Shown here: piece by piece, positions 54,524 to 61,616 of the stretch
Position numbering within the stretch: the first letter of the stretch is position 1
How the letters are laid out: each line of letters starts with the position of its first letter
Assembly: GCF_047302425.1 (NCBI RefSeq)
Contig: NZ_CP154855.1
Span: 868,001-932,000, forward strand
Source: Oceanitalea sp047302425
Lineage (GTDB): Bacteria; Actinomycetota; Actinomycetes; Actinomycetales; Actinomycetaceae
Length of the DNA stretch: 64,000 bases
Direction: 5' to 3'
Position numbers and translations under genes: made by a program
The notes under the pieces: generated by a model
Told to the model about the DNA's origin: nothing
The model's database searches: none
The model's input: only the letters and a program-made list of their open reading frames with translations

Positions 54524-55777
54524 TCAGCCGAGGGTCTTGCGGAGCTGGACGGACGGGTCTGCGGCGGCGATGACGTCGACGGTCGGGTATGTCGGTGCCG
54601 ACAGGGTCTTGCGGAGCGGGCCGACGTCGCGGGGGCGGTCGACGGTGAGGCCGGCGCGCAGGCGCGGGGTCCCGTCGGCGTCGGGGACGACGTACAGCGC
54701 CGTCCACGGGCCCGCACCCGGCTCGCCGCGCAGCACGACCTCCGCGCCCGGCGGCACGTGCCCGACGACGGTGAGCTCGTGCCCGAGCTGGGTGGAGAAG
54801 ACGTAGGGGGCCGGGTCCGGCGCCGGACCCTCGGCGACGCCGAGCAGGTCGGCGACGAGCGCCGCCGGGTGGGACAGCGCGCCGTCCCAGTGCGCGCCCG
54901 GCACGACGCCGTCACGCGGGGAGTGCCGATCCGCCACGTCCCCGACCGCCCGCACCGAGGCCGGTCCGCCACGGACCCGGCCGGCGAGGTCGACCGGCAC
55001 CGCACCGCGGGCCGTGAGCGGCAGCGCCCCGGCAAGCCAACCCGTGCTCGGCCGCACGCCGACGGCCGCGACGACGGCGTCGGCCACCACCCGCGTGCCG
55101 TCGCCCAGCGTCACCGTGCCGCCCTCCGCGCCGGTCACCGTCGCGCCGCAGCGCAGCTCGATGCCACGCTCGGCGTACCAAGAAGCGATCAGCGCCCCGA
55201 CCTCCGCGCCGAGCACGTGGCCCAGGGGCACCGGCCCTCCCTCGAGCACCGTGACCTCCACGCCCGCACCGGCGGCGACCGACGCGAGCTCCGCACCGAT
55301 CCATCCCGCCCCGACGACGGCCAGCCGCGCCCCGGCCGTCAGCCGCTCCCGCAGGGCGACGGCGTCGTCGAGGTCGTGCAGCGTGAGGACGTCGCGCCAC
55401 CCGGGCACCACCACCGGGCTCGCCCCGGTCGCGAGGACGACGACGTCCGCCGTCACCTCCCGCGTGCCGTCCGGGCCTGCCACGGTGAGACGCGCGCCGT
55501 CGTCGTCCGCGGCGAGGGCGACGGCGCGGTGCCCGGTGAGCAGCTCGTCGGCGAGCGAGGAGAGGTCCCCGTACCCCTCGCCGGCCAGCCACAGCGGCTC
55601 GGTGCGCGAGAGGAGCTCCTTGCTCAGCGGCGGACGGTCGTAGGGGGCCACCCGCTCCGCGCCGACGACGGTGAGGTGGCCGGTGAAGCCCTGGCCACGG
55701 AGCTCGGCGGCCGTGCGCAGGCCGGCGAGCCCGGTCCCGACGACGACCACCCGGGCGGGGAGGGAGGGAAGCGTCAC
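54524..55777 (-). CDS. FAD-dependent NAD(P)H oxidoreductase, ferredoxin-reductase type
   Basis: The 417-residue protein starts at GTG 55777 (VTLPSLPARVVVVGTG). It has an FAD dinucleotide-binding fold (VVVVGTGLAGLRTAAELR), APYDRPPLSKELL as in HcaD/rubredoxin reductases, VVLATGASPVVVPG, a second NAD-binding fold (LAVVGAGWIGAELASVAAG), VRAVGDVAD and a reductase C-terminal domain. Such enzymes pass electrons from NAD(P)H to small ferredoxins for oxygenases or P450s; no partner is nearby. A TACCGT box six bases upstream suggests leaderless expression. Confidence 0.88.
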   Translation of the reverse strand: MTLPSLPARVVVVGTGLAGLRTAAELRGQGFTGHLTVVGAERVAPYDRPPLSKELLSRTEPLWLAGEGYGDLSSLADELLTGHRAVALAADDDGARLTVAGPDGTREVTADVVVLATGASPVVVPGWRDVLTLHDLDDAVALRERLTAGARLAVVGAGWIGAELASVAAGAGVEVTVLEGGPVPLGHVLGAEVGALIASWYAERGIELRCGATVTGAEGGTVTLGDGTRVVADAVVAAVGVRPSTGWLAGALPLTARGAVPVDLAGRVRGGPASVRAVGDVADRHSPRDGVVPGAHWDGALSHPAALVADLLGVAEGPAPDPAPYVFSTQLGHELTVVGHVPPGAEVVLRGEPGAGPWTALYVVPDADGTPRLRAGLTVDRPRDVGPLRKTLSAPTYPTVDVIAAADPSVQLRKTLG

Positions 55778-55783
55778 GGGCCC

Positions 55784-55793
55784 ACGGTAGCCT
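55784..55793. promoter_or_regulatory. Overlapping divergent -10 boxes (FAD reductase and DUF3017)
   Basis: On the minus strand TACCGT (55784-55789) ends six bases before the GTG at 55777. On the plus strand TAGCCT (55788-55793) ends seven bases before ATG 55801. The boxes share two bases, so the two promoters probably cannot be occupied at once. Confidence 0.5.
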
Positions 55794-55800
55794 CGCTGCC

Positions 55801-56067
55801 ATGGACTCCACGCGCGGCGCGGGCACGGCGGTGCTCTGGCTCGTCGTCCTCGGCACGCTCGGCGCGGGCGCGACGGCGGTGCTCGCCGACGTCCGGGCGG
55901 CGGCGCTCGTGCTGGCGGCGCTGTGCGCGGTCCTCGCCGTCGTCCGCGGCACCGACCGCGGCGTGCCGCCCGCGTTCCGGGCCCGCTCCACGGCCTTCGA
56001 CGTCACCCTCCTCCTCGTCGCCGCCGCGGCGCTCGCGGTGCTCTCGCCGGCCGGCAACCTCGTCTGA
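55801..56067 (+). CDS. DUF3017 membrane protein
   Basis: The 88-residue protein has three hydrophobic helices (TAVLWLVVLGTLGAGATAVL, AALVLAALCAVLAVVRG and VTLLLVAAAALAVLSPAG). The pattern RARSTAFD before the third helix is typical of DUF3017, small actinobacterial proteins often close to purine or mdh genes. Function is unknown. Confidence 0.7.
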   Translation: MDSTRGAGTAVLWLVVLGTLGAGATAVLADVRAAALVLAALCAVLAVVRGTDRGVPPAFRARSTAFDVTLLLVAAAALAVLSPAGNLV

Positions 56068-56114
56068 GAGGCCCCGCCCCGTGCGGAGCGGGGCGCTCCT
56101 GGGAGAATGGCCCG

Positions 56115-57443
56115 ATGACCGACCTCGTCGTCGACATCACCCTCGTCTTCGTCTTCGTCCTGCTCGGCGGCGTCTTCGCCGCCTCGGAGATCGCCCTCGT
56201 CTCGCTGCGGGAGAGCCAGGTGCGCGCGCTCGCGGAGAAGGGCGGCGCCGGCGCCCGCGTGGCCCGGCTGACCGAGAACTCCAACCGCTTCCTGTCCTCG
56301 GTGCAGATCGGTGTCACCCTGGCCGGCTTCTTCTCCGCCTCCTTCGGTGCCGCGCAGATCGCCCCGCAGGTATCCCCGGCGCTCGAGTCGCTGGGTCTCG
56401 GCAGCGGGATGGCGAGCACGGTCGCCTTCGTCGGCACGACCGTCCTCATCTCCTACCTCTCGCTCGTCTTCGGCGAGCTCGTACCCAAGCGGCTGGCGAT
56501 GCAGAGCGCCGAGCGCTTCTCCGTCGTCGTGGCCACCCCGCTCGACTGGATCGCCACCGTCATGCGACCCGTCATCTGGCTGCTCGGCGCCTCCACCAAC
56601 CTCGTCATGCGCCTGCTCGGGCGCGACCCGCACGAGCAGCGCGAGGAGATCGGCGCGGAGGAGCTGCGCTCGATGGTCGCGCAGCACGAGTCCATCGGGG
56701 CCGTGGAGCGAGACATGGTCGTCGACATCCTCGCCGTCGGGGACCGCGGTGTGGAGGAGATCATGACGCCCCGCACCGAGGTCGAGTTCCTCGACGCGGA
56801 CCTGCCGGTCACCGAGGCGCAGGCGCGCGTGTCCACCCTCGAGCACTCGCGCTACCCCGTCCGCGGCCGCAACGACGACGACGTCCTCGGCTTCATCCAC
56901 GTCCGCGACCTCATCCACGTGCGGCCCGGCGTGCGCGTCGTCGGCGACCTCGTGCGCCAGGTGCCCTTCTTCCCGACCGGCAAGCGGGTGCTGTCCGCGC
57001 TCACCGACATGCGCACCCAGAACGCGCACCTCGCCGTCGTCGTCGACGAGTACGGCGGCACCGACGGGATCGTCACCCTCGAGGACGTCGTCGAGGAGTT
57101 CGTCGGCGAGATCAACGACGAGTACGACCGCCCCGAGCCCGGCGTGCGCGCCCGCGGCGACGTCGGGGACGTCGCCGGGCTGCTCGGCCGCGGTGACGTC
57201 GCCAAGGTCCTCGACCGTGAGCTGCCCGAGGGCCCCTTCGACACCCTCGCCGGCTTCGTCGTCACCCGCCTGGGCCGCATGCCCGAGGTGGGGGACACCG
57301 TCGAGTGGGAGGGCCTGGTCCTCACGGTCGCCAGCCTGGACGGGCGGCGCGTGGACCGCCTGCACGTGCGCACCGCCGCGGACGACGACGGCGCCTCCGC
57401 CGTCGCGGGAGCGGACCCGGGGGTGGCCGGCCAGCACCCGTGA
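56115..57443 (+). CDS. CNNM/HlyC-CorC family membrane protein with CBS domains
   Basis: The 442-residue protein starts at ATG 56115. The CNNM membrane domain (residues about 1-190) has GGVFAASEIALVSLRESQVR, LSSVQIGVTLAGFFSASFGA and FGELVPKRLAMQ. A CBS pair follows (IMTPRTEVEFLDAD, VLGFIHVRDLI, VVVDEYGGTDGIVTLEDVVE), then the C-terminal CorC_HlyC transporter-associated domain (LDRELPEGPFDTLAGFVVTR). Homologues handle Mg2+ or other divalent ions; the haemolysin label is historical. Icd is 112 bases downstream under its own operator. Confidence 0.9.
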   Translation: MTDLVVDITLVFVFVLLGGVFAASEIALVSLRESQVRALAEKGGAGARVARLTENSNRFLSSVQIGVTLAGFFSASFGAAQIAPQVSPALESLGLGSGMASTVAFVGTTVLISYLSLVFGELVPKRLAMQSAERFSVVVATPLDWIATVMRPVIWLLGASTNLVMRLLGRDPHEQREEIGAEELRSMVAQHESIGAVERDMVVDILAVGDRGVEEIMTPRTEVEFLDADLPVTEAQARVSTLEHSRYPVRGRNDDDVLGFIHVRDLIHVRPGVRVVGDLVRQVPFFPTGKRVLSALTDMRTQNAHLAVVVDEYGGTDGIVTLEDVVEEFVGEINDEYDRPEPGVRARGDVGDVAGLLGRGDVAKVLDRELPEGPFDTLAGFVVTRLGRMPEVGDTVEWEGLVLTVASLDGRRVDRLHVRTAADDDGASAVAGADPGVAGQHP

Positions 57444-57461
57444 GGAGGTGTGGCCTATTTA

Positions 57462-57480
57462 TCTCGATGTCGAGTAATCT
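57462..57480 (+). promoter_or_regulatory. icd operator and -10 box
   Basis: TCTCGATGTCGAG (57462-57474) is identical to the sucC site at 43632-43644, and TAATCT (57475-57480) directly after it is a likely -10. The palindrome thus lies across the promoter spacer. The leader to icd would be about 70 bases and can form a GCCGGCGCC/GGCGCCG hairpin. Confidence 0.6.
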
Positions 57481-57555
57481 GGGTCGCGGTGCCGGCGCCC
57501 CGGCGCCGAGGACGCCGAGCACACCCCACCAGGGTGGTCAGGAGAGCGCAGGAAC

Positions 57556-58773
57556 ATGGCGAAGATCAAGGTCGAGAACCCGGTCGTCGAGCTCGACGGC
57601 GACGAGATGACGCGGATCATCTGGCAGTTCATCAAGGACCGCCTCATCCACCCCTACCTCGACGTCGACCTCAAGTACTACGACCTCGGGATCCAGCACC
57701 GCGACGCCACCGACGACCAGGTGACGATCGACGCCGCCCACGCCATCCAGCAGTACGGCGTCGGCGTCAAGTGCGCGACGATCACCCCCGACGAGGCGCG
57801 CGTGGCCGAGTTCGGCCTCAAGAACATGTGGCGCTCGCCCAACGGGACGATCCGCAACATCCTCGGCGGCGTCATCTTCCGCGAGCCGATCATCATCTCC
57901 AACGTGCCGCGCCTCGTGCCGGGCTGGACCAAGCCGATCATCATCGGCCGCCACGCCCACGGCGACCAGTACAAGTCGCAGAACTTCAAGGTCCCCGGCC
58001 CCGGCACCGTGACCATCACCTACACGCCCGAGGACGGCTCGGAGCCCATGGAGCTGGAGATCGCCAAGTTCGGCGAGGACGGCGGCGTGGCGATGGGCAT
58101 GTACAACTACAACAAGTCGATCGCCGACTTCGCCCGCGCCTCCTTCTCCTACGGCCTGCAGCGCGGCTACCCCGTCTACATGTCGACGAAGAACACGATC
58201 CTCAAGGCCTACGACGGCGCCTTCAAGGACATCTTCCAGGAGATCTTCGAGACGGAGTTCAAGGAGCAGTTCGACGCCGCGGGCCTCACCTACGAGCACC
58301 GCCTCATCGACGACATGGTCGCCGCGGCCATGAAGTGGGAGGGCGGCTACGTCTGGGCCTGCAAGAACTACGACGGCGACGTCCAGTCCGACACCGTCGC
58401 GCAGGGCTTCGGCTCCCTCGGTCTCATGACCTCCGTGCTCATGACGCCGGATGGCCGCACCGTGGAGGCCGAGGCCGCCCACGGCACCGTGACCCGCCAC
58501 TACCGCCAGCACCAGGCCGGCAACCCGACCTCGACGAACCCGATCGCCTCGATCTTCGCGTGGACGCGGGGCCTGGCCCACCGCGGCAAGCTCGACAACA
58601 CCCCCGAGGTCACCGGCTTCGCCGAGACCCTCGAGGACGTCATCATCAAGACGGTCGAGTCGGGCAAGATGACCAAGGACCTCGCCCTGCTCGTCGGCAC
58701 CGACCAGGAGTGGCAGACGACCGAGGGCTTCCTCGCCTCGATCGACGAGAACCTCGCCGCCCGCCTCGGCTGA
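57556..58773 (+). CDS. icd: Isocitrate dehydrogenase, NADP-dependent, dimeric type II
   Basis: The 405-residue enzyme makes 2-oxoglutarate and NADPH. The sequence MAKIKVENPVVELDGDEMTR is that of the dimeric eukaryote-like subfamily, not the monomeric IDH common in other actinobacteria. KCATITPDEARV, the substrate loop WRSPNGTIRNILGG, GRHAHGDQY, LIDDMVAAAMKWEGG and AAHGTVTRHYR (NADP-binding) are clear. mdh starts 21 bases after its stop, so the two are an operon. Confidence 0.97.
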   Translation: MAKIKVENPVVELDGDEMTRIIWQFIKDRLIHPYLDVDLKYYDLGIQHRDATDDQVTIDAAHAIQQYGVGVKCATITPDEARVAEFGLKNMWRSPNGTIRNILGGVIFREPIIISNVPRLVPGWTKPIIIGRHAHGDQYKSQNFKVPGPGTVTITYTPEDGSEPMELEIAKFGEDGGVAMGMYNYNKSIADFARASFSYGLQRGYPVYMSTKNTILKAYDGAFKDIFQEIFETEFKEQFDAAGLTYEHRLIDDMVAAAMKWEGGYVWACKNYDGDVQSDTVAQGFGSLGLMTSVLMTPDGRTVEAEAAHGTVTRHYRQHQAGNPTSTNPIASIFAWTRGLAHRGKLDNTPEVTGFAETLEDVIIKTVESGKMTKDLALLVGTDQEWQTTEGFLASIDENLAARLG

Positions 58774-58794
58774 CGTCTCGAAGGAGAGAAGCTC

Positions 58795-59775
58795 ATGAAC
58801 CAGCCCGTCAACGTCACGGTCACCGGCGCCGCCGGCCAGATCGGCTACGCCCTGCTCTTCCGGATCGCCTCCGGGCAGCTGCTCGGCGCCGACACCCCGG
58901 TCCGGCTGCGCCTCCTGGAGATTCCCCAGGGCGTCAAGGCCGCCGAGGGCACCGCCATGGAGCTCGACGACTGCGCCTTCCCGCTGCTGTCGGGGATCGA
59001 CATCTTCGACGACGCGAACGCCGCCTTCGACGGCGCGAACATCGCGCTGCTCGTCGGCGCCCGCCCGCGCTCGGCCGGCATGGAGCGCGGTGACCTCCTC
59101 GAGGCCAACGGCGGGATCTTCGGCCCGCAGGGCAAGGCGATCAACGACCACGCGGCCTCCGACATCCGCGTGCTCGTCGTCGGCAACCCGGCCAACACCA
59201 ACGCGCTCATCGCCCAGCGCCACGCGCCGGACGTCCCGGCCGAGCGCTTCACCGCGATGACGCGCCTGGACCACAACCGGGCGCTGAGCCAGCTGGCCCA
59301 GAAGACCGGCTCCCCGGTCAGCGAGATCGAGAACCTCACGATCTGGGGCAACCACTCCGCCACCCAGTACCCCGACGTCTTCCACGCGACGATCGGCGGC
59401 CGCCCGGCCACCGAGCTCGTGGACGAGGCCTGGCTGGACGCGGAGTTCATCCCGACCGTCGCCAAGCGCGGCGCGGCGATCATCGAGGCCCGCGGTGCGT
59501 CGTCGGCGGCCTCCGCCGCCAACGCCGCCATCGACCACGTCTACGACTGGGTCAACGGCACCGGCTCGTCCTGGACCTCGGCGGCCATCCCGTCCGACGG
59601 CTCCTACGGCGTGCCCGAGGGGATCATCTCCTCCTTCCCGGTGCGCTCGAGCGGCGGCAGCTGGGAGATCGTCCAAGGTCTGGAGGTCAACGACTTCTCG
59701 CGCCAGCGGATCGACGCCTCCGTGGCGGAGCTCGTCAGCGAGCGCGACGCCGTCCAGGAGCTCGGCCTCATCTGA
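58795..59775 (+). CDS. mdh: Malate dehydrogenase
   Basis: The 326-residue NAD-linked enzyme interconverts malate and oxaloacetate. The N-terminal Rossmann loop is VTGAAGQIGYALLFRIASG, followed by LLEIPQGVKAAEGTAMEL, GARPRSAGMERGDLL, TRLDHNRALSQLA and the catalytic NLTIWGNHS. This is the long, cytosolic-MDH-like type widespread in actinobacteria. GGAGAGAAG precedes ATG 58795. The strong hairpin at 59786 terminates the icd-mdh transcript. Confidence 0.97.
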   Translation: MNQPVNVTVTGAAGQIGYALLFRIASGQLLGADTPVRLRLLEIPQGVKAAEGTAMELDDCAFPLLSGIDIFDDANAAFDGANIALLVGARPRSAGMERGDLLEANGGIFGPQGKAINDHAASDIRVLVVGNPANTNALIAQRHAPDVPAERFTAMTRLDHNRALSQLAQKTGSPVSEIENLTIWGNHSATQYPDVFHATIGGRPATELVDEAWLDAEFIPTVAKRGAAIIEARGASSAASAANAAIDHVYDWVNGTGSSWTSAAIPSDGSYGVPEGIISSFPVRSSGGSWEIVQGLEVNDFSRQRIDASVAELVSERDAVQELGLI

Positions 59776-59785
59776 GCAGCGTGAG

Positions 59786-59820
59786 CGAGGGCCGGGAGGG
59801 GACACCCCTCCCGGCCCTCG
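59786..59820 (+). terminator. Terminator after mdh
   Basis: CGAGGGCCGGGAGGGG, loop ACA, then CCCCTCCCGGCCCTCG: a perfect 16-base stem ten bases after the mdh stop, followed by TCGTC. Confidence 0.92.
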
Positions 59821-59823
59821 TCG

Positions 59824-59862
59824 TCTGCGCTCACGTACCGGTGAGAGCGCACGTGCCGCCGT
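59824..59862. repeat. Possible diverged CGCCGACAGC-family copy (locus F)
   Basis: GAGAGCGCACGTGCCGCCG (59843-59861) matches GAGAGCGCACTTACCGCCG of locus A at 17 of 19 bases. It partly pairs with the preceding GCGCTCACGTACC. The resemblance may be coincidental. Confidence 0.3.
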
Positions 59863-59909
59863 CGTCAGCCACTACGCTGCGGCTGCCAGCCACCGCGCAA
59901 AGGAGTGCC

Positions 59910-60641
59910 ATGCCCATCCACGGAACCCTGTTCAGCGACTTCCAGGAGACTGCCGCCCGGGAGCCCTTCGTCCTGCAGAACAAGAAGCTGCTCAAGATCC
60001 AGATGGGCTACGGACCCGTCTGGGCGAAGTCCGGCTCGATGGTCGCCTACCAGGGCGACGTCCGGTTCCAGAACAAGGGCTCCGGCGGGCTCGGCCGCAT
60101 CGTCAAGTCGGCGATGACCGGTGAGGGCGTGAGCATGATGGAGTGCACCGGGCAGGGCGAGCTCTTCGTCGCCGACGGCGCCGCCGACGTCCAGGTCTTC
60201 TACCTCGAGAACGACATGGTGTCGGTCAACGGCGCCAGCGTCCTCGCCTTCTCCTCCTCGATCGAGTGGGACATCCACCGCCTCCAGGCCCGCGGGGCCG
60301 CGATGACCGGTGGCCTGTACAACGTCTCGCTGCGCGGCACCGGCTACGTCGCCGTCACCACCCAGGGCGAGCCGGTGGCCCTCGACGTCGCGAGCGCGCC
60401 GACCTTCGCCGACGCCCAGGCCGTGGTCCTGTGGACCGCCGGGGTCAGCGCCGACATCCGCGTCGACACCGGCGGGCTGTCCTCGCTCGTGCGCGGCGGC
60501 ACCGGCGAGACCTTCCAGATGGCCTTCGGCGGGCAGGGCTACGTCGTCGTCCAGCCGAGCGAGACGGTCGTCAGCGGCGGGCACCAGGACAACCGCACGA
60601 AGAGCAGCGGCGGCGGGCTGGGCAGCCTCTTCGGCGGCTGA
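59910..60641 (+). CDS. AIM24 family protein
   Basis: The 243-residue protein starts at ATG 59910 with AAAGGAG upstream. It has the AIM24 beta-fold sequence: KLLKIQMGYGPVWAKSGSMV, AYQGDVRFQNKG, VFYLENDMVSVNGASVLAFS, GLYNVSLRGTGYVAVTTQGE. The C-terminus is Gly/Ser rich (SSGGGLGSLFGG). AIM24 proteins are common in bacteria without a settled function. Two small genes follow within a few bases and probably share the transcript. Confidence 0.85.
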   Translation: MPIHGTLFSDFQETAAREPFVLQNKKLLKIQMGYGPVWAKSGSMVAYQGDVRFQNKGSGGLGRIVKSAMTGEGVSMMECTGQGELFVADGAADVQVFYLENDMVSVNGASVLAFSSSIEWDIHRLQARGAAMTGGLYNVSLRGTGYVAVTTQGEPVALDVASAPTFADAQAVVLWTAGVSADIRVDTGGLSSLVRGGTGETFQMAFGGQGYVVVQPSETVVSGGHQDNRTKSSGGGLGSLFGG

Positions 60642-60642
60642 C

Positions 60643-60843
60643 ATGGGCAGCAGGCTGCCCGACGTCAACACCGCCGAGCGGCTGGTGGTCGCCCGCCTCG
60701 ACGACCCCGGCCAGGTGGTGCTGCAGCGGCACGCGCTGCCGCTCGACGGGATGCCCGGCGGCGGACCGGAGTACATCATCCCCTCCGGGAACCAGACGAC
60801 GGGGATCACCGTCTTCGAGAACGTCGTCTTCCGGGTCCCGTGA
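60643..60843 (+). CDS. Hypothetical 66-residue protein
   Basis: ATG 60643 is one base after the AIM24 stop. The product (MGSRLPDVNTAERLVVARLD) is soluble and has no motif I recognise. The end TTGITVFENVVFRVP looks like a beta-strand edge, as in AIM24, so it may be a related partner. The following gene overlaps its stop by four bases. Confidence 0.6.
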   Translation: MGSRLPDVNTAERLVVARLDDPGQVVLQRHALPLDGMPGGGPEYIIPSGNQTTGITVFENVVFRVP

Positions 60844-61511
60844 TGACGGTCGCCGACCTCGCGTACACCCACCGGCTCGTCGTCGCGGGACAGCCGGGGC
60901 ACTGGCGCCACGTCACGGTGACCGCGACCGCGCCCCTGGCCCACGACGGCATCAGTGCGTTCATCCGGTACGAGGACCAGGTCGCCACCCGCTTCGGGTA
61001 CCTCGTGTCGCGGTGGTCCACCGAGGACGCCTACGGCCTGCAGGCCGGCGTGATGGTCTACTCGGTGCACGCCGCCGAGTCGGACACGCCGCCGCGAGAG
61101 CACCCGTCCAACGACGCGCGTTTCCGGGTGGTCCTCGCCGAGGCCGAGGCGAGCCCCGAGGGAGCGGGACGCCCGGTACCACCTGCCCCGTCCACGCCGC
61201 TGCTGTGGGCACGGCGCGAGCCTGACGACGTCCTCGTGCCCGTCTCGGTGACCGGGTCCGTCGGCGCGGTCCACGTGTGGCTCGAGGGTGCGGGACTGCT
61301 CCCGCAGACGACGACGCTCCTCATGGCCGAGCCGGACCTCGCCGAGCGACTGGCGAGCTCCCCGGTCGCGGTGGACGCAGCGGTGTACTCCTACACCCAC
61401 CGGACCCGCGAGAAGGTGGTCCCCCGGGTCGCCACCGGCCGTGCCCGCCCGACGGCGACCCTCACCTTCGGGACACTCGAGCAGTTCGACGCGGCAGGGA
61501 GGCTCACGTGA
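60840..61511 (+). CDS. Hypothetical protein, AIM24-cluster member
   Basis: The 223-residue protein begins at GTG 60840 (or ATG 60843), overlapping the previous stop. It is soluble, without signal peptide, and beta-rich: TVADLAYTHRLVVAGQPGHW, ISAFIRYEDQVATRFGYLV. It contains an HTHRT-type segment near the end (SYTHRTREKVVPRV). I do not recognise it. The three genes AIM24, 60643 and 60840 are one translationally coupled unit. Confidence 0.6.
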   Translation: MMTVADLAYTHRLVVAGQPGHWRHVTVTATAPLAHDGISAFIRYEDQVATRFGYLVSRWSTEDAYGLQAGVMVYSVHAAESDTPPREHPSNDARFRVVLAEAEASPEGAGRPVPPAPSTPLLWARREPDDVLVPVSVTGSVGAVHVWLEGAGLLPQTTTLLMAEPDLAERLASSPVAVDAAVYSYTHRTREKVVPRVATGRARPTATLTFGTLEQFDAAGRLT

Positions 61512-61531
61512 CGGGGGGCATGGAGCCACCG

Positions 61532-61586
61532 CCCGCCTGAAACGAGTTGCAGGCCCTTGCAGGGAGGTTTCAGGCGGGGCTACGCT
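61532..61586 (+). promoter_or_regulatory. Amylase promoter with nested operator repeats
   Basis: A -35 TTGCAG (61557-61562) and a -10 TACGCT (61581-61586) are 18 bases apart. The -35 lies in a direct repeat, GTTGCAG (61546-61552) and CTTGCAG (61556-61562), ten bases apart. Around it stand the inverted arms CCCGCCTGAAAC (61532-61543) and GTTTCAGGCGGG (61567-61578). This recalls the CTTGCAG-type elements I associate with MalR/Reg1 control of amylases in Streptomyces. Repression is inferred. Confidence 0.55.
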
Positions 61587-61616
61587 GCGGGCACCATCTG
61601 GAGACGAGGGAGTCCC

